A program made the translations under genes and the position numbers. This document shows, one piece after another, positions 1 through 8,937 of a stretch of DNA of 64,000 nt; positions within the stretch are counted from its first letter, which is position 1; each line of letters starts with the position of its first letter. This DNA is from Lachnospiraceae bacterium (GTDB lineage: Bacteria; Bacillota; Clostridia; Lachnospirales; Lachnospiraceae), in NCBI GenBank assembly GCA_017938145.1, contig JAGBCB010000018.1:82382-146381 (forward strand), read 5' to 3'. The notes under the pieces are model-generated. The model was not told the origin of the DNA and ran no database searches. It was given only the letters and a program-made list of their open reading frames with translations.

Positions 1-677
1 TCCAGTACTGCACTGATTTCCTTTAATGTTAACTCTTCGTAATAATATAAAAGAATAACCTTTTTTTCTTTTTCTGTTAGTGATTCCAGAGTATCCAAAA
101 GAATCTGCCGGATTTCCTGCTTTTCATAAATCTGCTCCGGCTGATGATATTCTTCTGCACCATCGGCAATAGAACTAATACCGCCTTCGTTTCCCTGTTC
201 CATGTAATCGTCCAAGGACACAAGACCAGCAGCTTTTGTCTGAGCCTGCCAGGAATCCAGTTCATCTACCGAAATTTCCAGTTCTCTTGCTATTTCTTCA
301 TCGGTAGCAAGGCGTCCTGTTTCTGCTTCGATTTTATTGTAAGCAGCATCAATACGCTTCTGCTTTTGACGTACCGTACGCGGAAGCCAGTCCATTTTAC
401 GGATTTGGTCTAAAATTGCACCACGAATACGCAACGACGCATAGGTTTCAAACTTAACGCCTTTATCATAATCAAATTTATCAATTGCATCAATTAAACC
501 AAAGGTACCGTACCCTACCAGATCGTCATATTCTACGTTATAGCCCAGATACATACTGAGTTTTCCCGCAACTATCTTAACGAGACCGGCATATTCGATT
601 ATTATTTTTTCACGCAGTTCAGCGCTTGGTTTTTTTGAAAATTCCAGCCAAAGTTTTTCTTTTTCCTCTTGATTCAT
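1..677 (-). CDS. fliA: RNA polymerase sigma-28 factor FliA/SigD (C-terminus cut by window edge)
   Basis: Flagellar sigma factor that directs late flagellar and chemotaxis transcription. About 225 residues are readable from the ATG at 677. They contain the sigma-70 region 2 core (DDLVGYGTFGLIDAIDKFD, then FETYASLRIRGAILDQIR and WLPRTVRQ), a region 3 stretch, and the beginning of region 4 (LTEKEKKVILLYYYEELTLKEIS). The stop codon and the last part of region 4 lie outside the window, so this is a window-edge partial, not a broken gene. It is the last visible gene of the fla/che operon, 32 nt after the small membrane protein gene. The Shine-Dalgarno is poorly placed: GAAGG lies only 3 nt before the ATG, and an in-frame TTG directly precedes it. 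Confidence 0.95.
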   Translation of the reverse strand, partial: MNQEEKEKLWLEFSKKPSAELREKIIIEYAGLVKIVAGKLSMYLGYNVEYDDLVGYGTFGLIDAIDKFDYDKGVKFETYASLRIRGAILDQIRKMDWLPRTVRQKQKRIDAAYNKIEAETGRLATDEEIARELEISVDELDSWQAQTKAAGLVSLDDYMEQGNEGGISSIADGAEEYHQPEQIYEKQEIRQILLDTLESLTEKEKKVILLYYYEELTLKEISAVL

Positions 678-709
678 CAACCTTCGACCATGCCTTTCTC
701 ACAAACTCG

Positions 710-1024
710 CTATTCTAACGAAATATTTTCATCTAAATCAGCGGTAGTAACTTTTTGTGTTGCAATTTCTTCCTGTTCTGCCAATTCCTTCTGCTTTGCC
801 TCATATTCTTCCTGCGCAAGTAATGCAGCACGTTCTTCTGCATCATGGTTAATGGAAAGAATAATTTTTTTTACAATCAAACCTAATATGTAAAATACAA
901 TTAGTGTTCCCAGCACAAGCAATAAAGTTTCCATCAAAGAAAACTTATATATGATACAGGCTATGCTAATAATGGAACCTGCAGAAAGCATGATAATCAA
1001 AGGGATGTTTCTTCCTTCTTCCAT
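710..1024 (-). CDS. Small two-TM membrane protein with acidic coiled tail, between cheD and fliA
   Basis: Unrecognised 104-residue protein. Two hydrophobic segments (about residues 7-25 and 29-57) are followed by a charged, Ala/Glu/Gln-rich helical tail (EERAALLAQEEYEAKQKE region) that probably lies in the cytoplasm. It sits in the operon between cheD (20 nt away) and fliA. In B. subtilis the neighbouring slot after sigD is occupied by SwrB, a small membrane-anchored coiled-coil protein that promotes flagellar export. Topology and neighbourhood make a SwrB-like role thinkable, but no sequence homology was recognised, so this is inference only. Confidence 0.75.
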   Translation of the reverse strand: MEEGRNIPLIIMLSAGSIISIACIIYKFSLMETLLLVLGTLIVFYILGLIVKKIILSINHDAEERAALLAQEEYEAKQKELAEQEEIATQKVTTADLDENISLE

Positions 1025-1044
1025 GAGTCGCCCCTCCTTGGGAA

Positions 1045-1530
1045 TTAAATCTTATACGGTGTTTTGCCGACAGACTTTACTAAAAGTTCACCAGTCTCCG
1101 GATAAAATTCAATAGTTCTACCGGAATTCTTTCCGGTATCTTCTGCAAGAATCGGTATATGAAGTTCCTGTAATTTTGCTTTTGTAGCCTCGACATTACG
1201 GTCACCTACCCGCAGCATGTCATTATCTGACTTAAATGCGAACATCTGGGCACCGCCTGCAATTTTAGCTACCAGGTTTCTGCGCACTGCTCCTAAGGCC
1301 AAAACACGCTGTAATAAATCTTCTATACCGGTATCTGCAAATTTCGCTCTGTTTTCATTATTTTTTATTTTCGTACTGTCCGGCAGCATCACATGAACCA
1401 TGCCACATATTTTTTGGGTCGGATCGTACAATACAACGCCTACACAAGACCCCAGTCCTAAGGTTGTAATTGCATCCGGCGGAAGACATACGTTCAACTC
1501 GGCCATACCGATTTTTATCATATTTCCCAT
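1045..1530 (-). CDS. cheD: Chemoreceptor glutamine deamidase CheD
   Basis: Deamidates glutamines of methyl-accepting chemotaxis proteins and is a partner of CheC in Bacillus-type adaptation. The 161-residue protein has the family active site: nucleophile Cys29 in GLGSCVGVVLYD and His46 in MVHVMLPDS, with a Thr at 22/23 in the usual upstream position. Length matches the family. The start at 1530 is chosen because AGGA lies about 10 nt upstream; an internal Met4 has no better site. It follows cheC by 7 nt, consistent with translational coupling and with the known CheC-CheD complex. Confidence 0.95.
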   Translation of the reverse strand: MGNMIKIGMAELNVCLPPDAITTLGLGSCVGVVLYDPTQKICGMVHVMLPDSTKIKNNENRAKFADTGIEDLLQRVLALGAVRRNLVAKIAGGAQMFAFKSDNDMLRVGDRNVEATKAKLQELHIPILAEDTGKNSGRTIEFYPETGELLVKSVGKTPYKI

Positions 1531-1537
1531 ACGTTTA

Positions 1538-2155
1538 TCATCCTATACCGAGAGAAGCCATAATCGCATCATAAGATGCCATGGTTGGAATCAGCAGGAA
1601 GTAACCGCCGATTTCATTCGCTGCATCCTCACCAAACTCAGCTTCAATCATCAATGCTTTATCTCCAAGCTTTCCGAACTCAATTGCAGGTACGCTAAGA
1701 ATTGCACCGGCCATATCCATAGCCATATACGGTACACTTGCCTGAATGGTAAGTCTTGTTAAATCAGACAGGGAAGAAAGGTACGCGCCTGTAATAATAT
1801 TTCCGATTTCCTGTAAACAGGACATCTGCATTTCATCTAAGCTTCCGTTTCTGTCTACTTGCATAAACATCAGCTTTTCAATCAGATTATAAGCAGCCTC
1901 AATTTTCATGATAAACATCATCATACCTTCCACATCTTCGGAAAGGGTTAAAAGAATGCCTACAACAATGGTTTCTTCTCCACCCACTGCCTGCGGAAGT
2001 TCATTAAAATCCAGTAATGCTGCCTTAGGAACCTTAATATCAACTTTTTGGTTCAACATTTTTGCCAGTGCTGTAGCTGCATTGCCGGAACCGATATTAC
2101 CAATTTCACGTAAAACGTCAAATTGCATCTCATTAATTATCTGATTTTCTGCCAT
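1538..2155 (-). CDS. cheC: CheY-P phosphatase CheC
   Basis: Dephosphorylates CheY-P and sequesters CheD during adaptation. The 205-residue protein keeps both family phosphatase centres of the D/S-xxx-E-xx-N type: Asp13-Glu17-Asn20 in DVLREIGNIGSGNA, and a second one near residue 118 in SCLQEIGNIITGA. It lacks the C-terminal SpoA domain that distinguishes FliY, which is encoded separately in this operon and keeps the same two centres. It lies between cheW and cheD in the standard Bacillus/Clostridium order. Confidence 0.95.
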   Translation of the reverse strand: MAENQIINEMQFDVLREIGNIGSGNAATALAKMLNQKVDIKVPKAALLDFNELPQAVGGEETIVVGILLTLSEDVEGMMMFIMKIEAAYNLIEKLMFMQVDRNGSLDEMQMSCLQEIGNIITGAYLSSLSDLTRLTIQASVPYMAMDMAGAILSVPAIEFGKLGDKALMIEAEFGEDAANEIGGYFLLIPTMASYDAIMASLGIG

Positions 2156-2228
2156 TAATAAGTCCCTTCCTTTTTATACATTGAACCAACACAAGCCCGC
2201 CGGATAATCCGGCAGGCTGTGTATTCTG

Positions 2229-2693
2229 TTATGCGTTTTCTGCTTCCTTTTCCATGAAGATTTCTGCAATATTTAAAATAGAAATCAGTCTGTCTTCATG
2301 CTTTCCTACACCGGAAAGATATGCGGTACGCTCATCATTGATATCTCTTGCCACCTTATCAATCATATCATTGCTGATGGTAAGAACTTCTTTTACCGCA
2401 TCAACAATAATACCAACGGAAGCCTGTGCGTCCGGCTTAATAATTAAAATTCTTGTTTTATTTGTGTATTCCTCTTCTTCAAAGTCAAACTTTAAACGAA
2501 GACTCATTACAGGAATAACCTCACCACGAAGGTTAATTACACCTTTAAAGAAACGCTGCGCCTTTGGAACTCTGGTTATTCTCTGCATTCTTACGATATT
2601 GTCAATATATTGAATATCAATTCCGTACTGTTCATTGCCGAGTTCTACAACAATATACTGTTTGGAATCCATTGTGGATACATTATCTGCCAT
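2229..2693 (-). CDS. cheW: Chemotaxis scaffold protein CheW
   Basis: Couples receptors to the CheA kinase in chemosensory arrays. This is a single CheW/SH3-like domain protein of 154 residues (YIVVELGNEQYGIDI near the start, then VINLRGEVIPVMSLR). Start choice: two ATGs lie two codons apart; the second, at 2693, has GGAGG 9 nt upstream while the first has only 3 nt, so translation most likely begins MADNVSTM. It lies 13 nt after cheA in the chemotaxis part of the operon. Confidence 0.95.
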   Translation of the reverse strand: MADNVSTMDSKQYIVVELGNEQYGIDIQYIDNIVRMQRITRVPKAQRFFKGVINLRGEVIPVMSLRLKFDFEEEEYTNKTRILIIKPDAQASVGIIVDAVKEVLTISNDMIDKVARDINDERTAYLSGVGKHEDRLISILNIAEIFMEKEAENA

Positions 2694-2706
2694 AATCATC
2701 TACCTC

Positions 2707-4803
2707 CTAAACTAAAGTGTTTACGTCAAGAATTAAGGCAACTTCGCCATCACCGAGGATGGTAGCACCACTGATCATCTTGCTGTTGTTGATATACTTT
2801 CCAATGGACTTAATAACGATTTCCTGCTGACCGATTAAATTGTCAACAACGAAGCCGGCAAGCTTATCACCCTTAGTTACTATAACAACGGTTAAGTTCT
2901 CGTCCTGTGCCTTTACAGATTCCACATCAAGAACCTCGTTAAGACGGATTAACGGAATAACTGTACCGCGGAGATTGATAACTTCCTTGGTCTGTACATA
3001 CTTAACATCGGATACCGGAATATCTTCGATGGTCTGAATGCTGCCAAGAGGAATTGCATATTTTTCAGTTCCGAGTTCTACCATAAGAGACTGGATAATC
3101 GCCAGTGTTAACGGCAGGCGGATAATGAAGTTACTGCCCTGTCCTAAAGTAGTACGTACTTCTACGTCACCACCAAGACTTTCAATTTTTGTTTTAACAA
3201 CGTCAAGGCCTACACCACGACCGGATACGTCGGAAATCTTTTCTGCTGTAGAGAAGCTTGGACGGAATAACAGGTCAATGATTTCCTTATCGGACATTGC
3301 ATCACCCTGCTCTGCAGTGATTGTACCCTTGGCAATTGCCTTTGCTTTAATCTTTTCTGCATCAATGCCCTTACCATCATCCTTAACTTCGATAACAACA
3401 TTGTTTCCTTCCTGGAAAGCATTTAAGATAATGGAACCGGTTTCAGGCTTACCGAGTGCTGCTCTTTCTTCATTGCTCTCTAAGCCATGGTCAGCTGCAT
3501 TACGGAGTAAGTGTAACAGTGGATCGCCGATTTCATCGATAACGGTACGGTCTAATTCGGTGTCCTCACCGCTGATATATAATTCCATCTTCTTATCTAA
3601 CTTCTTGCTTAAGTCACGAATCATTCTTGGGAAGCGGTTTACAACGCTTTCTAACGGAACCATTCGAACCTTCATAACGGAAGTATGTAAGTTGGTAGTA
3701 ATTCTTTCTAAGTATTCAATCTGCTCATTGAAGCCGCTGTTATCCTGCTTTGCGGACTCATCTGCGTTGTTAATGGAAACAAGACCGTTCTTTGCAATGA
3801 TAAGCTCACTAACCAGATTCATTAAATCGTCAAGCTTTTCAATATCTACACGTACGGAACGGTTAACAACCGGCTTGCTGTTCTGGGTTGTCTGCTTCTT
3901 TTCTGCCGCAGCCTGTGGTGCCTGGGCAACTGCTGCCTGGGTTGCACCTGCAGTTTCCTGCTTCTGCTCAACAACTTCTTCCTTAGGCATCACGATTTCA
4001 TCTGCTTTGATTTCGGATAAGTATACCGAATCAACTTCAGAAACAGACATAATTGCTTTCTTAACAGCTTCTAAACTTTCTTTGGTAATAAGAACCATAG
4101 AAAAGTCAAACTCAAATCTTTCATCTTCAATATCCTGAACTGCAGGATCGGATTTAATTACGGTACCAAGACCTTCTAATGTTTTAAAGACAAGGAATGC
4201 TCTGGCTGCCTTTAATAAACAGGTTTCCTGAATAAAAACAGTAATGCCGTAAGCATGCTGGCCTGTTGCAATTGCTTCGTTCATGGCATGCTTTTCATGA
4301 TCAGCATACTTAAATGCTCTGTATTTTTCTTTGTCGGAAGAAGCCTCTGCTGCTTTTTCTTCTACTGCCACTGCAACTGCCGCGTTAGCAGCCGGAGCTG
4401 CTGCAGGCATTTCTCCAAGACCCTGCTTTAAACAAACGTCTAACTGGGAAATAATATCTGTATATTCTTCTGTACCTTCATCACCGGTAGAGGAGATATT
4501 GGCAAGATAGTTTTCAAGGGCATCAAGACCTTTAAATAAAAGGTCTACAATAGTTGCGGTTACAGACATTTTTCCGTTTCTGATTTCGGAGAAAATGTTT
4601 TCCATGTTATGGGTTAAATTCTGCATTCTCTTGTAACCCATGGTACCGGACATACCCTTTAATGTATGTGCCGCACGGAAAATTTCATTAATGGTTCCTT
4701 CGTTTTCCGGCTCTTTTTCCAGAATCAGAAGCTGTTCGTTCAAACTCTGCAAATGTTCTTTGGTCTCGTCGATGAAAATTTCAAGATACTGACTTACATC
4801 CAT
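2707..4803 (-). CDS. cheA: Chemotaxis histidine kinase CheA
   Basis: Autophosphorylates and passes phosphate to CheY and CheB. Domains in order: P1/HPt with phospho-acceptor His46 (RAAHTLKGMSGTMG), a P2 response-regulator docking region, an Ala/Gln-rich linker, P3 dimerisation helices (DIEKLDDLMNLVSELI), the P4 ATPase with N box (LLRNAADHGLE), G1 (DDGKGID) and G2 (GRGVGLDVVK), and a C-terminal P5 CheW-like domain. The start at 4803 is preferred over the in-frame ATG at 4821: it is preceded by a GGGGG-type site at 9 nt and lies 1 nt after the cheB stop, whereas the upstream ATG would overlap cheB. Confidence 0.97.
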   Translation of the reverse strand: MDVSQYLEIFIDETKEHLQSLNEQLLILEKEPENEGTINEIFRAAHTLKGMSGTMGYKRMQNLTHNMENIFSEIRNGKMSVTATIVDLLFKGLDALENYLANISSTGDEGTEEYTDIISQLDVCLKQGLGEMPAAAPAANAAVAVAVEEKAAEASSDKEKYRAFKYADHEKHAMNEAIATGQHAYGITVFIQETCLLKAARAFLVFKTLEGLGTVIKSDPAVQDIEDERFEFDFSMVLITKESLEAVKKAIMSVSEVDSVYLSEIKADEIVMPKEEVVEQKQETAGATQAAVAQAPQAAAEKKQTTQNSKPVVNRSVRVDIEKLDDLMNLVSELIIAKNGLVSINNADESAKQDNSGFNEQIEYLERITTNLHTSVMKVRMVPLESVVNRFPRMIRDLSKKLDKKMELYISGEDTELDRTVIDEIGDPLLHLLRNAADHGLESNEERAALGKPETGSIILNAFQEGNNVVIEVKDDGKGIDAEKIKAKAIAKGTITAEQGDAMSDKEIIDLLFRPSFSTAEKISDVSGRGVGLDVVKTKIESLGGDVEVRTTLGQGSNFIIRLPLTLAIIQSLMVELGTEKYAIPLGSIQTIEDIPVSDVKYVQTKEVINLRGTVIPLIRLNEVLDVESVKAQDENLTVVIVTKGDKLAGFVVDNLIGQQEIVIKSIGKYINNSKMISGATILGDGEVALILDVNTLV

Positions 4804-4804
4804 T

Positions 4805-6013
4805 CTACTGTACCCCCACATTCTTTGTTATTTCTTCTGCTATCTGACCAAGCGGAAGAACCACATCCGTAAGACCTGCCTCATATACAACCTTTGGCAT
4901 GCCATAAACGGTAGAGGTTGCTTCGTCCTGACCGATAACATAAATATTGGACGCTTCATTTAACTGACGGATTCCCATGGTGCCGTCACCACCCATTCCT
5001 GTAAGTACTACACAGGTAATATCATCAAATACAAGTTTAGCAAGGGATTCCAACATGATATCCGCACAAGGTTTTAAACCGTTTCTGGCAGGTTCCTGTG
5101 TGTTAATATCAATAACATATTCGCTTCCCTTTTTTACTACGCGCATCTGACTGCCACCCTTGGCAAGATACACGATTCCTTTTTCTAAACGTTCGCCTCC
5201 CGTTGCCTCTACTACCTTTACCTCACTAAGCTCATTTAAACGGGCTGCCAAAGACTTTGTAAAGCCTTCGGACATGTGCTGTACGATAAGTATAGGTGCA
5301 TTGATGTTTTTAGGCAGTTTGCAAATAACTTGCTGCAGCGCCTTTGGGCCGCCTGTGGAAGAAGCAATGGCAATTAAGCGTTTTGCATTGGCACCGTTAA
5401 CTGCTTTATGCGGTTTTCTCGGTGCAAAAGCTTCGGAAAGAATTGCCCTTGGATTCATCGGAGAAACAACACTGCCGGAAGAAGCTTTTGCAGCCGGTGC
5501 TGTCGGAGCAACCGGAGTCTGAGACTTCATTTCAGGTGCTGCTTCTGGTTTCTTTACTTCCACCTTATGTGTACTCTCGATTAAATCGATTGCTTTGTCT
5601 TCTGCAAGAGATGTAGCATACTGAAGACACTGTAACAACTTGCCTTTAAACGCATCGCTCATTGCATCAACAAAGCTGTCAGGCTTAGTTACATAATCAA
5701 AAGCTCCAAGTTCCAGTGCGCGGATAGTTTCTGCCGCACCGTCTTTGGCAAGAGTACTTACGATGATGATTTTCAGCTTAATTTTCTGCTTTTCCAAAGC
5801 CTCCAGAAATTCTATACCATTCATTTTTGGCATATTAATATCAAGCACTACCGCATCGTATTTTTTAGAATTTCTTGTAACAAAATCAAATGCTTCAAGA
5901 CCATTGGTTGCAGTATCTGTAACCTCAAACCGTTCATCTGACTTAATTATATCAGACTCAACCCTTCTCATAAGTGCAGAGTCATCAACTATCAAAATGT
6001 TTTTCTTTTCCAT
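4805..6013 (-). CDS. cheB: Protein-glutamate methylesterase/glutaminase CheB
   Basis: Phosphorylation-activated receptor methylesterase. The 402-residue protein has an N-terminal receiver domain with acidic Asp10/Asp11 and phospho-acceptor Asp58, a Pro/Ala/Ser linker (roughly 150-190), and a C-terminal esterase domain carrying the Ser (ASSTGGPKA), His (VQHMSEGFT) and Asp (TGMGGDGTMG) motifs of the catalytic triad. A good GGAGG site precedes the ATG. The methyltransferase partner cheR is not in the window. The gene is 55 nt downstream of the PilZ gene and 1 nt upstream of cheA. Confidence 0.97.
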   Translation of the reverse strand: MEKKNILIVDDSALMRRVESDIIKSDERFEVTDTATNGLEAFDFVTRNSKKYDAVVLDINMPKMNGIEFLEALEKQKIKLKIIIVSTLAKDGAAETIRALELGAFDYVTKPDSFVDAMSDAFKGKLLQCLQYATSLAEDKAIDLIESTHKVEVKKPEAAPEMKSQTPVAPTAPAAKASSGSVVSPMNPRAILSEAFAPRKPHKAVNGANAKRLIAIASSTGGPKALQQVICKLPKNINAPILIVQHMSEGFTKSLAARLNELSEVKVVEATGGERLEKGIVYLAKGGSQMRVVKKGSEYVIDINTQEPARNGLKPCADIMLESLAKLVFDDITCVVLTGMGGDGTMGIRQLNEASNIYVIGQDEATSTVYGMPKVVYEAGLTDVVLPLGQIAEEITKNVGVQ

Positions 6014-6068
6014 GGTAATCCTCCTGGTGATTATTTCAACCGAAAATAAATCTTCCGTAATATACTCT

Positions 6069-6842
6069 CTATTTTAATTCTGCTTCTCTTTTACGCTTAT
6101 CACGTTCTTCTTTAAAAATATAAGTAATTATCTGTTCCTGTTCAGATGGAGAAATTTCAACAAATTCCACCCGGTTATCAAATGCTATCGGGTCACGGTT
6201 TGGTATTCTGCGACTGGAAATAATTCTTCCGAACAAAAACGGGATTCGCTTTCTTACCACTTCAGGCAATGCCGGTTGTAATAAACAAATATCGCCGGTT
6301 TCCTGTTGCACAGCCGAATTGAATCGCATACCGCCACCGCTGATATCAAGTACAACTGCTTTTTGGAATTCCATTTCCTGGTTTTCCAATTTCTTTTCTA
6401 TTAAGAGTTTTTGTTCCAAAGATAAACATTTCTTTTTCTCTTTATATAATTCCTTTTGAACTTCTGTTAACACAGAATAATTCATCGACATTATACAATT
6501 CATACGATAAAACTGACGACGCTGATATTTTTCCAATGCAGAAATGATTTTTACATCTGCAGTGGCAATATTCCCTGCTGATTTGGTTCGTTTTACAATC
6601 TGTCCACGGCAACGATATAATCCGCCACGGGTAACAAATTGCAGCTCGTAAACATCATCCACTCTCAGTGGAACCAAATGTCCTTTAAAAGAAGGAATTG
6701 CAATAGAAGCCACATTTGTATCAGTCCATTGTAAAAACTGGCTGATATAAAGCTCCGGCTCACTTTCCATCGCAGAAAAAGAACGTTTGTCTACTGCTCG
6801 CATTTCAATTTTACATCCAATTTGGATTATATCATTGGCCAT
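6069..6842 (-). CDS. PilZ-domain c-di-GMP receptor, YcgR-type flagellar brake
   Basis: Likely senses cyclic di-GMP and slows or biases the flagellar motor. The 257-residue protein has a YcgR-N-like N-terminal domain (about 1-100) followed by a PilZ domain. The c-di-GMP signature is intact: Arg108-Arg109 through Arg113 (RRQFYR) and Asp166-Ser168-Gly171 (DISGGG). Between the two half-sites lies a charged helical insert of about 40 residues (130-160), longer than in a minimal PilZ domain. It sits between flhG and cheB, a place without such a gene in the B. subtilis operon. The Shine-Dalgarno AAAGGA is about 13 nt from the ATG, rather far. Confidence 0.9.
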   Translation of the reverse strand: MANDIIQIGCKIEMRAVDKRSFSAMESEPELYISQFLQWTDTNVASIAIPSFKGHLVPLRVDDVYELQFVTRGGLYRCRGQIVKRTKSAGNIATADVKIISALEKYQRRQFYRMNCIMSMNYSVLTEVQKELYKEKKKCLSLEQKLLIEKKLENQEMEFQKAVVLDISGGGMRFNSAVQQETGDICLLQPALPEVVRKRIPFLFGRIISSRRIPNRDPIAFDNRVEFVEISPSEQEQIITYIFKEERDKRKREAELK

Positions 6843-6867
6843 TCGTATCTATCATCCTTTGAAGCAT

Positions 6868-7749
6868 TTATTTTTTTGTCATGCGGTTTCTGATTAAATT
6901 TGAAAAAAGCTGGAACATTCCTCTTTTATCCGAAATTTCCTCAGTTTCCAGTTCTAACAGTTTTTCAGCAATCTGTTTAATTGCCTTGGATGCAGGTGCA
7001 TCCGGATTAATAACCGACACCGGCTTCTGCCGCATTACCGCCTTGGAAATCTGTTCGTCCATCGGAACCGGGCCAAGGTAGGTAATCGGAATATTCAAAA
7101 ACTTCTCGGAAACCACACTCATTTTTTCATACACATTCTGACCTTCCGCATCATTTTTTACACGATTGGAAATCATTTTAATTGATGTATGTTCTTTTAC
7201 AAATTCTGTTTTTCTGTTTAAAGCTTTTAACAATGCATATGCATCAGTAATGGATGTTGGTTCCGGTGTGGCAACCAGAAGTACTTCCGTACTTGCCAGA
7301 ACAAATTCCAGTACGCTGTCGGATATTCCGGCGCCGGTATCCACAATAATGACATCTGCATACTTATCCAGGGCAATCAGACGGCTGGTTAAAAGCATTA
7401 CCTGTTCCCTGTTCATGGAAGCAAGCTCCTGAATTCCGGAGCCACCGGAGATAAAGCTGATGCCTTCTTCTCCTTGGGTAATAATATCAGCCAAATCCTT
7501 GCCACGGAACATCATATCCGCCAGATTATACTTGGGGCGGACCCCCAACATTACTTCTATGTTTGCCAGACCAAAGTCTGCGTCAAACACAACTACACGT
7601 TTTCCCAAACGGGTTAACTGAACCGCCAGATTAATAGAGATGCTTGTTTTACCAACGCCTCCCTTGCCGCTTGTTACCGTAATCACCCTGGCTTTTGGTT
7701 TGGATTCGGACTGCTGCATCATTTTTCTGAGTTGTTCTGCCTGATCCAT
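6868..7749 (-). CDS. flhG: MinD/ParA-like ATPase FlhG (YlxH/FleN)
   Basis: Controls flagellar number and placement together with the GTPase FlhF by stimulating its GTP hydrolysis. The 293-residue protein has the deviant Walker A of MinD-type ATPases (SGKGGVGKTS, residues 27-36), the switch region with VVFDADFGLANIEVML, and IIVDTGAGIS. An N-terminal helix MDQAEQLRKMM matches the FlhF-activating segment known for this family. Its ATG overlaps the flhF stop in TAATG, suggesting translational coupling. Confidence 0.95.
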   Translation of the reverse strand: MDQAEQLRKMMQQSESKPKARVITVTSGKGGVGKTSISINLAVQLTRLGKRVVVFDADFGLANIEVMLGVRPKYNLADMMFRGKDLADIITQGEEGISFISGGSGIQELASMNREQVMLLTSRLIALDKYADVIIVDTGAGISDSVLEFVLASTEVLLVATPEPTSITDAYALLKALNRKTEFVKEHTSIKMISNRVKNDAEGQNVYEKMSVVSEKFLNIPITYLGPVPMDEQISKAVMRQKPVSVINPDAPASKAIKQIAEKLLELETEEISDKRGMFQLFSNLIRNRMTKK

Positions 7750-8936
7750 TACTGACCACCTCCCAACAGCTGCTTTGCTACTGCCTGAGGATTAATCTTA
7801 GAAATGTCATCCGGCACGCTTTGTCCAAAAGTTGTATATGACAACGGAGCACCGGTAAGCATTTTTATATTAAAAATATTACCGATACCTACTGTTTCAT
7901 CCAGTTTTGTAAAAATCAGATTATACTTAGCAATAGAGGAATAGGTTTCTGTAATTTTAACTAAATCTCTATATTTTGTAGTAGCACTTAATACGAGATA
8001 AATTTCCCTGCATTCTTCCGGAACAGCCAAAAGAAGCTTTTCAATGTCATCTCTTTGTTCTCTGTTTTTATGGGAACGGCCTGCTGTGTCAATTAACACA
8101 ATATCATAGTCCTTATACTCTTCTACCGCATCTTTAATTTCTGCTTCAGAATAAATTACACGAAGCGGAATTCCAAGAATGGATGCATAGGAACGCAGTT
8201 GATCCACAGCGGCAATACGATATGTATCTGCAGTGAACAATGCCACCTTTGCCTTTTTACTTAGCTTTAAGTTGGAAGCCAATTTTGCAATTGTTGTAGT
8301 TTTACCAACACCGGTCGACCCGATAAAAAATACATACTTCGTCTTTCCCGGTTCAAAAGAAAGTTCTTTTGTTTCACCAAGCTTTAACACAAGCTTCTGA
8401 TAAATGGTAGATAAAATGTTATCCACGGTAGCGTCCGGCTTTAAGGATTGCTCAATCTCTGCAATTACCTTGTTTGCATATACTTCTTCCACTTCATTGG
8501 CAATCAGTTGATTATAAATCATCTGCACACAAGCCATAGCAGCAGATTGTTCTTCTACTGTCGGAATATCTTTTTCTTTTTCTTTCTCTTTTTCTACAGG
8601 AGTAGATTGTTGTTCTCGCAACTGTTTTTCCAACATAATCTGCAGGCTGTCCAACTTTTTCTCAATAGCAGAAGGCTTATCCTCTTCTTTATTGGTGCGG
8701 AATTCATATGGATTCTTTTTTAATTCCTCCGCAATCTGCTGGTAATTTTTCTTTTCATAAATACGTTCTTCATCCACAGCTGCAGTAATTTCCACCATTG
8801 GCTTCTTGAATAAACGGTAAATTCCCTTTGGTTTAATTGACTTGATATGTGTGATGATTACATCTTTCCCCAGCTCCTGCTTGGCAAGCTGTAATGCTTC
8901 CTGTTCAGTTGCACCTTGAAATTTTTTAATCAACAT
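7749..8936 (-). CDS. flhF: SRP-type GTPase FlhF
   Basis: Membrane-associated GTPase of the signal-recognition-particle family that sets the position of flagellar assembly. The 395-residue protein shows a basic N-terminal domain (to about 100), an N domain, and a G domain with G1 (GSTGVGKTTT, near residue 205), G3 (DTAGRSHKN) and G4 (TKLDE). It starts 1 nt after the flhA stop and overlaps flhG by 1 nt, so flhA-flhF-flhG are tightly coupled. A Lys/Glu-rich linker (about 110-130) contains a short KEKEKEKD run. Confidence 0.96.
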   Translation of the reverse strand: MLIKKFQGATEQEALQLAKQELGKDVIITHIKSIKPKGIYRLFKKPMVEITAAVDEERIYEKKNYQQIAEELKKNPYEFRTNKEEDKPSAIEKKLDSLQIMLEKQLREQQSTPVEKEKEKEKDIPTVEEQSAAMACVQMIYNQLIANEVEEVYANKVIAEIEQSLKPDATVDNILSTIYQKLVLKLGETKELSFEPGKTKYVFFIGSTGVGKTTTIAKLASNLKLSKKAKVALFTADTYRIAAVDQLRSYASILGIPLRVIYSEAEIKDAVEEYKDYDIVLIDTAGRSHKNREQRDDIEKLLLAVPEECREIYLVLSATTKYRDLVKITETYSSIAKYNLIFTKLDETVGIGNIFNIKMLTGAPLSYTTFGQSVPDDISKINPQAVAKQLLGGGQ

Positions 8937-8937
8937 A

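Noticed and set aside
3038-4138. 366-codon open frame on the plus strand opposite cheA
   Set aside because: Antisense to a fully conserved cheA; Ser/Thr-rich shadow translation without family motifs or ribosome site.
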